In this document: one piece after another, positions 45,476 to 54,442 of the stretch
Layout: each line of letters opens with the position of its first letter
Position numbering within the stretch: the stretch's first letter is position 1
NCBI RefSeq assembly: GCF_021354595.1
Contig: NZ_JADWYJ010000001.1
Location: 845,446-909,445, forward strand
Direction of reading: 5' to 3'
Source: Maribellus sp. CM-23
Lineage (GTDB): Bacteria > Bacteroidota > Bacteroidia > Bacteroidales > Prolixibacteraceae
DNA: 64,000 bases
Notes under the pieces: generated by a model
What the model saw: only the letters and a program-made list of their open reading frames with translations
What the model was told of the DNA's origin: nothing
The model's database searches: none
Translations under genes and position numbers: made by a program

Positions 45476-46216
45476 TTATACCAGCCGGAAAACATGGGAA
45501 CGAAACAAATCGAACAAAAAAACGCACTCGAAATCGGATTGAAAGTTATGATTGGCAATTTGGTTCCGGATGTTGTAATTCCGTTGGCCGCGCAGGCGAT
45601 CAGTGGTAATGAGCAGCCAGTACGATTCCAGCCTTTGTTTTTTGTATAAACGTAATTTTTCTTCCTTCTTTTCTATCGACTTCAAAATATCGTGAATTAC
45701 ATTTTTGGATATCCCCAGGTTGTTGGAACGCTCCCAAACCGAAGCTTCCAACCCGGGATGATGAGCCACCAAAATCTCATCCAGTCCCTCGGGTAATTGT
45801 TCTTTTGGAATAACATGATAAAAAAGGTTTCCCGGCTTCTTGTTGCGAATACTGTTGCGGATCGCATTAACCGCCTTTGCTGCTGTCACCAGGCTCCTTT
45901 CCGGAGAAGGCGGATGCTTCTTGTTAAAAAGAAACTTCACAAACAGCTTTACCTCCGAATTTTGCTCAAACAACTCGCGGGCATCGTCAATCAGTTCTTC
46001 CAGAATAACGTTTTGCTCGGCCTCGTGCTCATCCGGCACATCGGCACTTCCGGGATTCAATCGAACTAATTCGATTCCCAGCCGGTGACTGTTCTTCAGC
46101 TTTACAATGAAATCGGGAGATTCCGAGGCCTCCATTTTTCCTTTGGGGAAGTCGGCACAACACTCCCTAAAATAACCGGCCAGCAATACTTCCAGTTGTT
46201 TTTTCAGTTCCTGCAT
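45476..46216 (-). CDS. Unrecognised protein, possibly PD-(D/E)XK nuclease-like
   Basis: 246 residues, no signal peptide or membrane segment. An N-terminal segment ESPDFIVKLKNSHRLGIELVRL (about 31-52) has the spacing of a PD-(D/E)xK core (PDF...GIELV), and C-terminal YWLLITTDRL could be a following strand; the middle is Lys/Glu-rich and helical. I do not recognise the family, and the nuclease idea is only a motif-level guess. It lies 11 bases downstream of the nucleoside hydrolase on the same strand, so they may be co-transcribed, and its 3' end borders the repeat-rich stretch. Confidence 0.7.
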   Translation of the reverse strand: MQELKKQLEVLLAGYFRECCADFPKGKMEASESPDFIVKLKNSHRLGIELVRLNPGSADVPDEHEAEQNVILEELIDDARELFEQNSEVKLFVKFLFNKKHPPSPERSLVTAAKAVNAIRNSIRNKKPGNLFYHVIPKEQLPEGLDEILVAHHPGLEASVWERSNNLGISKNVIHDILKSIEKKEEKLRLYKKQRLESYWLLITTDRLRGQRNYNIRNQIANHNFQSDFECVFLFDLFRSHVFRLV

Positions 46217-46227
46217 TTCCCCCTTAC

Positions 46228-47229
46228 TTATTGCTTTGGCGTCGTTTTCTCCATCAGCAAGAAAAGATCATTCACAATGGCATCCCTGTTAAAAGTATCC
46301 CAGTAAATAATTTTATGCGGATTGTCAGATTGTTCTTCCCAGGCATGGTTGATGAGTCTGGGTGCCGGAATTTCATGTTTTGTCCCCCATTCAGGATTCT
46401 TCAAAACAGCCAGCACTACCATGTCGAACAACGCACGCGATGGCGGATAGCCATGCATATGGGCATGTTCGAACAGATTTTTGGCGTAATTGCCAAAGGA
46501 ATTGAATTCGCCACCATGACGGCCGGTAATTGTATGGGGAGAAACCGTCCCTTTTCCGGCCAGAAACTCATCGACTTCGGCAGGTGTAACCCGAACTGCA
46601 TCGGTAGCGGTACTGTCGCCGTAACGCACTGTTACAATTTCGAAAGGTGCTCCCGATTCAATCACCGGATTCACCGATGAAACATCGTTTACCAGGTTGT
46701 ATTCTCCCGGGTTCGGATAATTGCTTCCGAGCCAAATAATCCGGACTTTATCTACAATGGAAGGTTCTTTGGCAATGGCCAGGGCAATGTTGGTAAGTTT
46801 GCCAACCGGAACTAAAACCAACTTTTCGTCCTTCATTTTCATTGCCTCTCGAATGATGAAATCCACCGCCGGCTGCCCGTCAAACAGCGTATCGTTGATA
46901 TGCGGAAGAATATCCACATAATTGCTGTCGGCTCCCATAAAAAGAGGAATTTTCTCCTCCAGGTCAAACAGACGAATAATCCGCAGCGCCTCATCGTACT
47001 GTCCCTGAATTCCAAATCCATTCGCGGTATTGTTAACGGTTACGCCCACCACATCAAAAACATCAAGGTTCAAAAAAGCATAGGCCAAAGCATGCTGGTC
47101 GTCCAGTTCGTTATTGGCATCTGTATCAATGATGATCTTCATTTTTTTCGGTGTTCCTTTTTTGGGTTCTGAATGACAAGCCGCCAGCAGTCCCACCATC
47201 GCAATCAAAATTAAAAATCGGTAAAGCAT
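46228..47229 (-). CDS. Inosine/uridine-preferring nucleoside hydrolase family lipoprotein
   Basis: 333 residues. Lipoprotein signal with Cys about 18 (VGLLAAC). The family's Ca2+-binding motif is near the N-terminus: IIIDTDANNELDDQHALAYAF. Further features are MGADSNYVDI, KLVLVPVGKLTNIALAIAKEP, RIIWLGSNYPNPGEYN (Asn binding the ribose), and a late RALFDMVVLAVL, whose conserved Asp completes the Ca2+ site. It cleaves N-ribosyl bonds of nucleosides, here in the periplasm or on the outer membrane. It heads a two-gene unit with the 246-residue unknown. Confidence 0.92.
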   Translation of the reverse strand: MLYRFLILIAMVGLLAACHSEPKKGTPKKMKIIIDTDANNELDDQHALAYAFLNLDVFDVVGVTVNNTANGFGIQGQYDEALRIIRLFDLEEKIPLFMGADSNYVDILPHINDTLFDGQPAVDFIIREAMKMKDEKLVLVPVGKLTNIALAIAKEPSIVDKVRIIWLGSNYPNPGEYNLVNDVSSVNPVIESGAPFEIVTVRYGDSTATDAVRVTPAEVDEFLAGKGTVSPHTITGRHGGEFNSFGNYAKNLFEHAHMHGYPPSRALFDMVVLAVLKNPEWGTKHEIPAPRLINHAWEEQSDNPHKIIYWDTFNRDAIVNDLFLLMEKTTPKQ

Positions 47230-47511
47230 TGTATCTGTTTATTTTTCCCGTTCACTCAAGTCTTTCACGGCATAATCTCAGCCGCCTTTTAGTTTTTCGG
47301 GGTGAATGATTTTATCTCTTCCATTTCATCTGTTTTGCCTGCCTTGTTCCCAAAGCGGACAGTTTCAGGTTGCGAATAAAAATAGCGATTATCTCCCAGA
47401 GAAAGCATTAATAAGGAACAGCTTTCTGAATTTATCCGAAAATTGAGTAATATTTACCGATTCATTCAACCAAAAGCCCGGGTAAACGTTAGATTCTAAA
47501 ACTAATATATT

Positions 47512-47952
47512 ATGTACACTGGATTATTACACGCACACAATGGATTTCGCTGGTTGGTTTTACTGGCGTTGGTTGTTTCGGTGGTTCTTGCCATAAGCGG
47601 ATGGTTGGGAAAACGTGAATGGAAGAAGACCGACAACCTGTTCAATTTAATACTAGTTATTTTTACTGATCTACAGTTTTTGGTGGGGCTGGTGCTTTAT
47701 GCCTTTGTAAGCCCGATCACCAAAGCGGCTTTCCAGCATTTTGGAGCAGCCATGAAAAACCCCGACCTCCGTTTCTACGCGGTGGAGCACATTTTGCTAA
47801 TGGTGGTTGCCCTCGTGTTAATTCACATTGGCCGTTCAAAATCGAAGAAAGCTTCATCACCGGAGAAAAAGCACCGAACTGCGGCTATTTTCTACACCCT
47901 TTCGCTGGTTTTGATCCTGGCCGGAATTCCATGGAGCAGAGCGCTCTTTTAG
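47512..47952 (+). CDS. Small four-helix membrane protein (cytochrome b-like family)
   Basis: 146 residues with four predicted TM helices (about 12-30, 43-65, 85-105, 122-142). The conserved-looking start MYTGLLHAHNGFRWLVLLAL has H7 and H9, and later helices contain AVEHILLMVV and VLIHIGR, so His residues lie in or near helices as in haem-binding four-helix membrane proteins. Haem binding is not demonstrated. It is common as an isolated gene in Bacteroidota in my recollection. Monocistronic; a strong terminator follows. Confidence 0.8.
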   Translation: MYTGLLHAHNGFRWLVLLALVVSVVLAISGWLGKREWKKTDNLFNLILVIFTDLQFLVGLVLYAFVSPITKAAFQHFGAAMKNPDLRFYAVEHILLMVVALVLIHIGRSKSKKASSPEKKHRTAAIFYTLSLVLILAGIPWSRALF

Positions 47953-47990
47953 GCCGATTCCTTACAAATTACGAATAGTCAAAAAAAATG

Positions 47991-48020
47991 AAAAGCTGCC
48001 GGAAAATTCCGGCAGCTTTT
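47991..48020. terminator. Bidirectional terminator
   Basis: Near-perfect inverted repeat AAAAGCTGCCGGAA / TTCCGGCAGCTTTT between the small membrane protein (+) and the acyl-CoA ligase (-), with A-rich and T-rich flanks. Confidence 0.85.
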
Positions 48021-48064
48021 GCTAAGTTTGGTTCAGCGCTTGTTTTACGCCTGGCAAAAACCGG

Positions 48065-49846
48065 TTATTTACTAACCGAGTAGATATCATCAATTAAGTT
48101 CCGGTATTTCTCAGCAACAATGTTTCTGCGAAGTTTTAAGGTAGGCGACAGTTCGCCCGAGGCAGGTGTCCACTCCTCGCACACCAAACGAATCCGGTTG
48201 ATCTGCTCGTGACTTCCCATCGTTTTATTGACTTTGCCCACTTCTTTCTGAATCTTGTCGATTACCTCCGGCAACTGGATCAATTCCTTGTTGTTTTCGT
48301 AATGAAGTTTATGCTCTGCCGCCCAGTCGTGAAGCAGGGTGAAATTCGGAGAGATCAAAGCCGAAGCAAATTTCTCGTTGGCCCCGATCACCATTACCTG
48401 TTCAATCAGTGTAGAACTTTTCAGTTTGTTTTCGATCATTTGCGGAGCAATGTATTTGCCTCCTGAAAGTTTGAATATTTCCTTTTTCCGGTCGGTGATC
48501 TTCAAAAATTTCCCTTCTTCCAAAATACCGATATCGCCGGTATGAAACCAACCTTCCTCATCGATCACCTCGGCCGTCAGGTCAGGCGCTTTGTAGTATC
48601 CTTTCATTACGCTGGGCCCTTTGCAAAGAATTTCACCATCCGGTGCAATTTTTACAACCACATTTTCCAGCACAGGACCAACTGTTCCGATCTTCATCTC
48701 GTTTTGTGCCGGGTTATTAACGGCAATCACCGGCGATGTTTCGGTCAGCCCGTATCCTTCCAGGTTCCACATTCCGGCCATACCCAGCACCCGCGCAATT
48801 TGCGGCTGTAAAGCTGCCCCACCCGAGACAATGTAAATGATATTGCCCCCCAGAGCTTCTCTCCATTTGGAGTAAATAAGCTTGTCGGCAATTTTTATTT
48901 TCATTCGGAGCAAGGGACCGTATTTCTTATTGTATTCAAAATGCTGTGTCAGGTCGAGTGCCCAAAAATACAGGCTCTTTTTTATTCCGCTCAGTTCTTT
49001 TCCCTTGGCCACAAATCCGTCGTAAACTTTTTCCAGCAAACGGGGCACCGAGTTAAACATATGCGGCTTCACCTCTTTGATCGCACTCATAATCTGCGCC
49101 AGGCTTCCGACATAATAAACACCCATTCCCTTGTACTGGAAATGGTAATTCACACTGCGTTCGTACACATGACACAGCGGAAGAAAACTAATGACCCGGT
49201 GCTCTTTTCCGAGATGGTGCATTTTTGCATGTTCCACAAAATTGGAAACCAGGTTCTCGTGGGTGAGCATCACCCCTTTAGGTACGCCGGTTGTTCCTGA
49301 AGTATAAATGAGTGTGGCAACATCGTCGGGAACTACAGAAGCTTTGCATTCCTCCAGTTTCTCCTCCAATGCTGATCTCCCGGATTCTCCCAGGTCCATG
49401 ATCTCCTGGTAATTCTTTGCCTCTTCAACCGCCTCAAAAGAGTACAAATGCTTTAACTCCAGCTGCTCGGCCAAAGGCAACAGTTTCTTGTAAAGCTTGG
49501 CATCGCCCACAATCAGCATTTTTACTTCGGCGTGTTTCAGAATATACTGGTATTCATCTTCCCCGATGGTTGGATAAATGGGAACATGCACTACTCCCGC
49601 CATGGCCATCCCCATATCAGCAATGCACCATTCGGGACAGTTATTGGTAACCGTGGCGATCTTATCGCCTTTTTCCAGGCCCAGTGCCATCAGGCCCAAG
49701 GCAAACTGATACGATTTTTGATTGTACTCCTGGGTGGAGAAGCTGTACCATTTTCCATCTTTTTTTCCGGCGATGGCATCTTTCCGGGGATATTCCTTTA
49801 AGGTGTGTTCCAGAATGTCAAAAGTACGAGTAACTGTCTGTCCCAT
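48065..49846 (-). CDS. Long-chain acyl-CoA synthetase (AMP-forming)
   Basis: 593 residues of the ANL superfamily. Visible are the P-loop TLIYTSGTTGVPKGVMLTHENL, the A4/A5 region NLEGYGLTETSPVIAV, the hinge DGEILCKGPSVMKGYYKAP, GWFHTGDIGILEEGKFLKITDRKKEIFKLSGGKYIAP and a C-terminal domain with LKLRRNIVAEKY. It activates fatty acids to acyl-CoA at the inner membrane face. Length and motifs match the FadD/Faa-type group common in this phylum. Monocistronic, ending at the terminator shared with the preceding gene. Confidence 0.95.
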   Translation of the reverse strand: MGQTVTRTFDILEHTLKEYPRKDAIAGKKDGKWYSFSTQEYNQKSYQFALGLMALGLEKGDKIATVTNNCPEWCIADMGMAMAGVVHVPIYPTIGEDEYQYILKHAEVKMLIVGDAKLYKKLLPLAEQLELKHLYSFEAVEEAKNYQEIMDLGESGRSALEEKLEECKASVVPDDVATLIYTSGTTGVPKGVMLTHENLVSNFVEHAKMHHLGKEHRVISFLPLCHVYERSVNYHFQYKGMGVYYVGSLAQIMSAIKEVKPHMFNSVPRLLEKVYDGFVAKGKELSGIKKSLYFWALDLTQHFEYNKKYGPLLRMKIKIADKLIYSKWREALGGNIIYIVSGGAALQPQIARVLGMAGMWNLEGYGLTETSPVIAVNNPAQNEMKIGTVGPVLENVVVKIAPDGEILCKGPSVMKGYYKAPDLTAEVIDEEGWFHTGDIGILEEGKFLKITDRKKEIFKLSGGKYIAPQMIENKLKSSTLIEQVMVIGANEKFASALISPNFTLLHDWAAEHKLHYENNKELIQLPEVIDKIQKEVGKVNKTMGSHEQINRIRLVCEEWTPASGELSPTLKLRRNIVAEKYRNLIDDIYSVSK

Positions 49847-50117
49847 ATTTCAATTAAAAAAACAGCGAAAGATAAGAGTTTTGATGCTGAACTAATTTAC
49901 ATCCAAACAATTAGATATTTACAACCTTGTTATTTATAAATGTTCCACATAATAACAATCGACTAATAATCAATATATTGACAAATACAAAATCGACTAT
50001 CGGAGCCAATTGTTCCAAAAATGAAAAACGAAGACCGCTCCAAGCATACCATTTCTTCCCCAACAAGTATTGGCGGTATTCTTTTACGAAACCTTTTTCA
50101 GCTTATCTGATTGCTGC

Positions 50118-53100
50118 TTATTCAGCAAGCTTCTTTTCGTATTTCGATTCTTTAATGTAGGCCCAAAGCATTAATCCGCCCAACACGGCAAAACTTATCG
50201 GAACCGCCGGGTTTACGCCGTCGGCTACACCTTTTCCGTACGAATGCAGTCCTGACAAATAATAATTGACGCCGAAATAGGTCATCAACACAGAGGCAAA
50301 GCCAAGTATCGACGCAAAATTATAATTGTAGGCTCCTTTCAAAGAAGGAATCATCCGCATGTGTGCAATAAACGAATAAATCACGACGGTGATCAGCGCC
50401 CAGGTTTCTTTGGGGTCCCAGCCCCAGTAACGCCCCCAGCTTTCGTTGGCCCAAACACCTCCCAGGAATGTTCCGATAGTAAGAAAATACAGACCCACTG
50501 TTACCGACATCTCGTTAATGGTGGTAAGCTGCTCAATAAAACCGCTTACTTTGCCCGCATTCTTTTGGCTCCGCAGTACCATGAAAATCATGGTCAGTAC
50601 TCCCAATATCATACTTAGCCCAAAGAATCCGTAACTGGCAGTAATAATAGCCACGTGAATAGCCAGCCAGTACGATTTAAGCACCGGTACCAGCGGCGTT
50701 ACTTCCGGGTTCATCCAGCTAAGGTGAGCCACAAACAACGCAATGCCCGAGAGAAAAGCGGCGGTTCCGATTACCATCGGGTATTTGCGGCCAAAGATAA
50801 GGCCGGCCAGCATGGTTGCCCACGCCACGTATACCACCGATTCGAAGCCGTTGCTCCAGGGCGCGTGCCCCGAAATATACCAGCGCAAAGCAAGCCCGGC
50901 GGTATGCACCAGGAAGAGGATCACGATCAGTGCAAAAAAACCGTATTTGAAAAACTTTGGCAATGGTTTCTGCCTGAATATGTTTACAAACAAAACAAAC
51001 AACAGCAGGGTTCCAAACAACAAATAGAACGGGAAGATCCGCTTAAACGGATTAACCTTGTTGTATAAAATCTCCAGGTTTCTTTTGGTTGGGCTTGGCA
51101 AAAGTGCCGCCCCGTACTTGGTTTGAAAACTTTCGACTGCCTTTAGCAATTGAACGGCGTCTTCGTTGTTGTTATCATTAATGGATTGAATCAACAGCTG
51201 AAATCCGCTTTTGATAAAAATCGAATCACCGTCGGTGTATTCCGTGGCATTGGATCCCGGAGCGTACCAGGTGTCTTCTCTTCTTTCGCGCGGATAGATA
51301 TGAAAAATAGCCCCCTGGAAAACCATAAAACAGATGTTAACCCGCTCGTCGAGGTAAATATATTCCTTCTCAAGACGGTTACGCATGGCCGGTGCTTTTG
51401 CATATGCAGCCCGCACCTCGTCAATGATCCGGTAGTTTCCGTTGCTGTCAAACAGCATATCGGCTGCCAGGTATTTACCCTGCACCCCCAGTTCCACGGC
51501 GAGGTCTTTCTCCGAAACCCGGATAATCGGAAGCGTGCGCCATATTTCAGGATAAGCCATCATGCTCAATACCACCTCGTCGGACGATTTTCCGTAAAGC
51601 GTCGAACTCTTGCTCACTTTCCGAACAATCTCGCTGGTCAGTGTCGAGATCGGTTCAATACGTCCGTCAACTCCCTGCACCCACAGCTGGCCAAACTCTT
51701 CCACCACACTTTTATCGATGGGAGGAAGCGACGCTTCTGCTCCACCCTGGGCGGAGGCCGACATCGAAAATCCGCCTACAATTCCCAAAATAAGCACCGC
51801 ACTTACTGAAATATTTTTGAGCTTTTTCGCCAAAAAACGGAAATACGAGTTTTTGTTGATCAGCGAAAGCATCATTCCCACAATCAGTAAGAAATAGCTG
51901 AAGTACGAAACCCAGGTTCCCACAAAATCATAGTTGACGGAAAGGATGGTTCCCTTTTCATCGGTATCGTACGACGACTGGAAAAATTTATACCCGCGAT
52001 GGGTAAGTGTATTGTTCATAAAGATTCGGATATCACGGTTGATGTTGCGTTCGCCGTCGATCAAAACTGCTTCGGAGGCAAACGAAGACGGAGATTCCGA
52101 CCCGGGATAACGCTCCAGCTGAAAGTCTTTTAAATAGATACTAAACGGCAGGTAAAGCGGTCGCGCACCGTAAGCCAGTTTTAGTTTTCCGCTCCCCAGC
52201 GGCACACTGATGGTATCGGGCGCCATTCCGGAATGCCCGTAAACCGGTACCGTTTGTTGTTTCACTCCGTCGGAAATCTCAATAAGAACGGCATTTTCGT
52301 TGGTCTCGCTTTGATTTTTCACTGCAGTAAAACTAGCACTCGGATGAAAATTGCGAACCAGGAAACGGAAATCGTCAAACCCGTATAAAAACATCGATTT
52401 TACAGCAATCGTATCTCCGGGAGGAAGTGTCACCGTTTCCTGCGAAGCCATTGTTGTTTCTTCGAGGGCCACTTCTGAACGCATAAACAGGGCACCGTCT
52501 TTCATAAAGAAATTCACCATCCGGTGATCGCCCGATTCAAATCCTGCCGTAAACCCGGGGTAATTCAGTACTACACCACGCGTAAAAGTGTAGCTTTGCA
52601 TGCCTTGTCCGCCGGGTGCTGCAAAAACAAAATCGATGGCCGGCTGGCCCGAGTCGGAGGGAACAGCCTTTCGCACGGCGTTTTCAATAAAGCCTACCGA
52701 TTTTACTTTTACGTTACGCCCATCCACGTCAAATTTTGCGGAAAACTGTTTCGGAACCACTTCCGAGAACCGCACTTTTGATTCTTTGTGCTGGTCTTCA
52801 TAAGCCGCATAAAAATAATCGTCGGAAGAAAGAATGTAATTTGCCGCCTGGTTTTCACGGATGTGCATCATTCCTTCAAAACTAAAATACCGGGTGATGG
52901 CCCCGCCCAAAATCATGATCAGAAACGACAGGTGAAAAATACCTAGCGTATAGCGGCGTGTGGAAAACAACCGGTAACGAACCAGGTTGTTGATCAGGTT
53001 AAGCGCAAACAGGCCCCAAAGCACTTCAAACCAGCGGGTATTATAAACCAGGGCTCGCGCAGAGGGTGTTCCGTAACTACTTTCAACAAAAGTAGCGATC

Positions 53101-53177
53101 GCCATCGAAAATGCGAGGGCTAGAAAAATAAAGGCGGCAAAAGGCATGGACGTTATAAAGGCATAGAATTTCTTCAT
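50118..53177 (-). CDS. ccsBA: Fused ResB-CcsA cytochrome c biogenesis protein (System II)
   Basis: 1019 residues. The N-terminal half is ResB/CcsB (TM helices near 12-30, 55-75, 85-100 and about 440, with a large periplasmic domain). A central signal-like stretch and TM helices lead into the CcsA half (about 730-1010), which has eight or so helices and the WWD haem-handling motif WGRYWGWDPKETWALI; a His-containing segment SGHAPWSNGFES lies nearby. It exports haem and ligates it to apocytochrome c. The single-polypeptide form is known in epsilonproteobacteria and Bacteroidota. A degenerate heptamer repeat lies 16 bases upstream of the ATG. Confidence 0.95.
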   Translation of the reverse strand: MKKFYAFITSMPFAAFIFLALAFSMAIATFVESSYGTPSARALVYNTRWFEVLWGLFALNLINNLVRYRLFSTRRYTLGIFHLSFLIMILGGAITRYFSFEGMMHIRENQAANYILSSDDYFYAAYEDQHKESKVRFSEVVPKQFSAKFDVDGRNVKVKSVGFIENAVRKAVPSDSGQPAIDFVFAAPGGQGMQSYTFTRGVVLNYPGFTAGFESGDHRMVNFFMKDGALFMRSEVALEETTMASQETVTLPPGDTIAVKSMFLYGFDDFRFLVRNFHPSASFTAVKNQSETNENAVLIEISDGVKQQTVPVYGHSGMAPDTISVPLGSGKLKLAYGARPLYLPFSIYLKDFQLERYPGSESPSSFASEAVLIDGERNINRDIRIFMNNTLTHRGYKFFQSSYDTDEKGTILSVNYDFVGTWVSYFSYFLLIVGMMLSLINKNSYFRFLAKKLKNISVSAVLILGIVGGFSMSASAQGGAEASLPPIDKSVVEEFGQLWVQGVDGRIEPISTLTSEIVRKVSKSSTLYGKSSDEVVLSMMAYPEIWRTLPIIRVSEKDLAVELGVQGKYLAADMLFDSNGNYRIIDEVRAAYAKAPAMRNRLEKEYIYLDERVNICFMVFQGAIFHIYPRERREDTWYAPGSNATEYTDGDSIFIKSGFQLLIQSINDNNNEDAVQLLKAVESFQTKYGAALLPSPTKRNLEILYNKVNPFKRIFPFYLLFGTLLLFVLFVNIFRQKPLPKFFKYGFFALIVILFLVHTAGLALRWYISGHAPWSNGFESVVYVAWATMLAGLIFGRKYPMVIGTAAFLSGIALFVAHLSWMNPEVTPLVPVLKSYWLAIHVAIITASYGFFGLSMILGVLTMIFMVLRSQKNAGKVSGFIEQLTTINEMSVTVGLYFLTIGTFLGGVWANESWGRYWGWDPKETWALITVVIYSFIAHMRMIPSLKGAYNYNFASILGFASVLMTYFGVNYYLSGLHSYGKGVADGVNPAVPISFAVLGGLMLWAYIKESKYEKKLAE

Positions 53178-53619
53178 TTATTCAGAAATTAGTCCGAAGT
53201 CCGAAGTTGGAAGCCGGAAATTTTTGTTAAAAAATTAAAAGGCTGAAAATAATTTTTATTTAGAATAAATCAAAGGAAGAAAGAAAAATCGAAAATGCTT
53301 TTTAGTATCCTAAAATTACTATACTTAAACCTTTCCCCCTACTAACAATCTGTCATGCAACATGTTTACAAAACTTACAGCTATTGCGTTCCATTTTTTC
53401 ACTATTTTTAATGCAGTAATAACCCAACGGCTTTAACCGGCCACCTAAATAAGAAAGATGCACATCACATTCGTCACAAAACTTTCACGACTGGTTTAAG
53501 GGCCTTTCCGGTATTCTCCGCCCGGCAAGGCAAAGAGGAGTTTCAGGAGAAAGCAAAATCTTTTGAAAAAGAAATAAACAGCGCTTTATCATTCCACTAA
53601 CCAATACACTTCAATAAAA
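53178..53619. other. Gene-free region between ccsBA and the orphan lipoprotein
   Basis: About 440 bases. It contains a degenerate 7-base tandem repeat at 53193-53220, AT-rich sequence, and a 62-codon open frame without a start codon (53412-53600) whose end reads like a real C-terminus (GKEEFQEKAKSFEKEINSAL). No recognised gene; the latter could be a decayed gene end. Confidence 0.5.
53193..53220. repeat. Degenerate heptamer tandem repeat upstream of ccsBA
   Basis: Four 7-base units TCCGAAG, TCCGAAG, TTGGAAG, CCGGAAA in the 5' region of ccsBA, ending 16 bases before its ATG. The first two are identical and the rest decay. Confidence 0.7.
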
Positions 53620-54381
53620 ATGAAACCTCTGTACTCAGTCTTCACAGTTGTACTTGCATTACTGGGAGCTTCCTGCGGATGGACAAATCAGGAAGAAAAA
53701 GAACCCGGTTTTCAGGAACAAAAACCAAAAGTCGATACGATATATTATGTGGATACAGTTTACATTGACTCTCTAATATATCCCGAAGCTTATTATCCGG
53801 AAAAATGTCCTGAAGATATTGGATGCACACCATCGGCAATTACACTACCGAAAGATTTTAACGGGCATTTTTTCTATTTCAAAAAGTGGGATACGCTTAG
53901 GATTGAAGACGGTACTGTGATTAATTATCTTGGAGGATGGCAGGACACTACCTATATCCCACCCGATTATATTATTGAATCTGAAAGAGGGGACACAAAT
54001 GATTCTACTGTTTACATTTGCACTGACACTATATTCATCAAAAAAACGATGTCAATTAACTATGCTATTTTTCAAACATATATTGGTAATGAGACAATAA
54101 TTGACACCGTAAAATTCCCGACTGTTTTCTGGATCTCGCGAATGCATAATTGCACACGCTGGCATGGATACCTTGAAGATTGTTCAATTAATGTGGAGAA
54201 GTATATAAAACACTGGGAAACTCAGTATTATACAATCCGAGATGGGAACTTTCTTACCATCATTGATAATCTAATTCCGTTACGAGTCCCCTTGAGTAAC
54301 CAACAAATCTATATGTTTGATATCTACGCTTACCGTGACACCGAACATGGTGGTAATGATATAATCTTTTATCTTAAATAA
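53620..54381 (+). CDS. Unrecognised lipoprotein
   Basis: 253 residues. Signal MKPLYSVFTVVLALLGASC gives a lipobox ending at Cys about 19, then an acidic EKEPGF-type linker. The mature part is rich in Tyr, Asp, Thr and Ile with alternating hydrophobic patterns, suggesting all-beta structure. Five Cys (KCPEDIGC, YICTD, HNCTRWHGYLEDC) could form disulphides. Codon use looks more AT-rich than in neighbouring genes. No family recognised; the gene is isolated and could be strain-specific. It ends at a bidirectional terminator shared with alaS. Confidence 0.75.
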   Translation: MKPLYSVFTVVLALLGASCGWTNQEEKEPGFQEQKPKVDTIYYVDTVYIDSLIYPEAYYPEKCPEDIGCTPSAITLPKDFNGHFFYFKKWDTLRIEDGTVINYLGGWQDTTYIPPDYIIESERGDTNDSTVYICTDTIFIKKTMSINYAIFQTYIGNETIIDTVKFPTVFWISRMHNCTRWHGYLEDCSINVEKYIKHWETQYYTIRDGNFLTIIDNLIPLRVPLSNQQIYMFDIYAYRDTEHGGNDIIFYLK

Positions 54382-54382
54382 A

Positions 54383-54418
54383 AAAGAACCGCTTCCTTGT
54401 TTAAAGAAGCGGTTCTTT
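54383..54418. terminator. Bidirectional terminator between the lipoprotein gene and alaS
   Basis: Perfect 13-bp stem AAAGAACCGCTTC / GAAGCGGTTCTTT with a 10-base loop, A-rich before and T-rich after. Confidence 0.88.
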
Positions 54419-54442
54419 CCAATTCGTTCAACAAAACCTCAA

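Noticed and set aside
45283..45558. 91-residue minus-strand frame at the repeat edge
   Set aside because: Overlaps the 246-residue gene and the 22-bp palindrome; no support as a protein.
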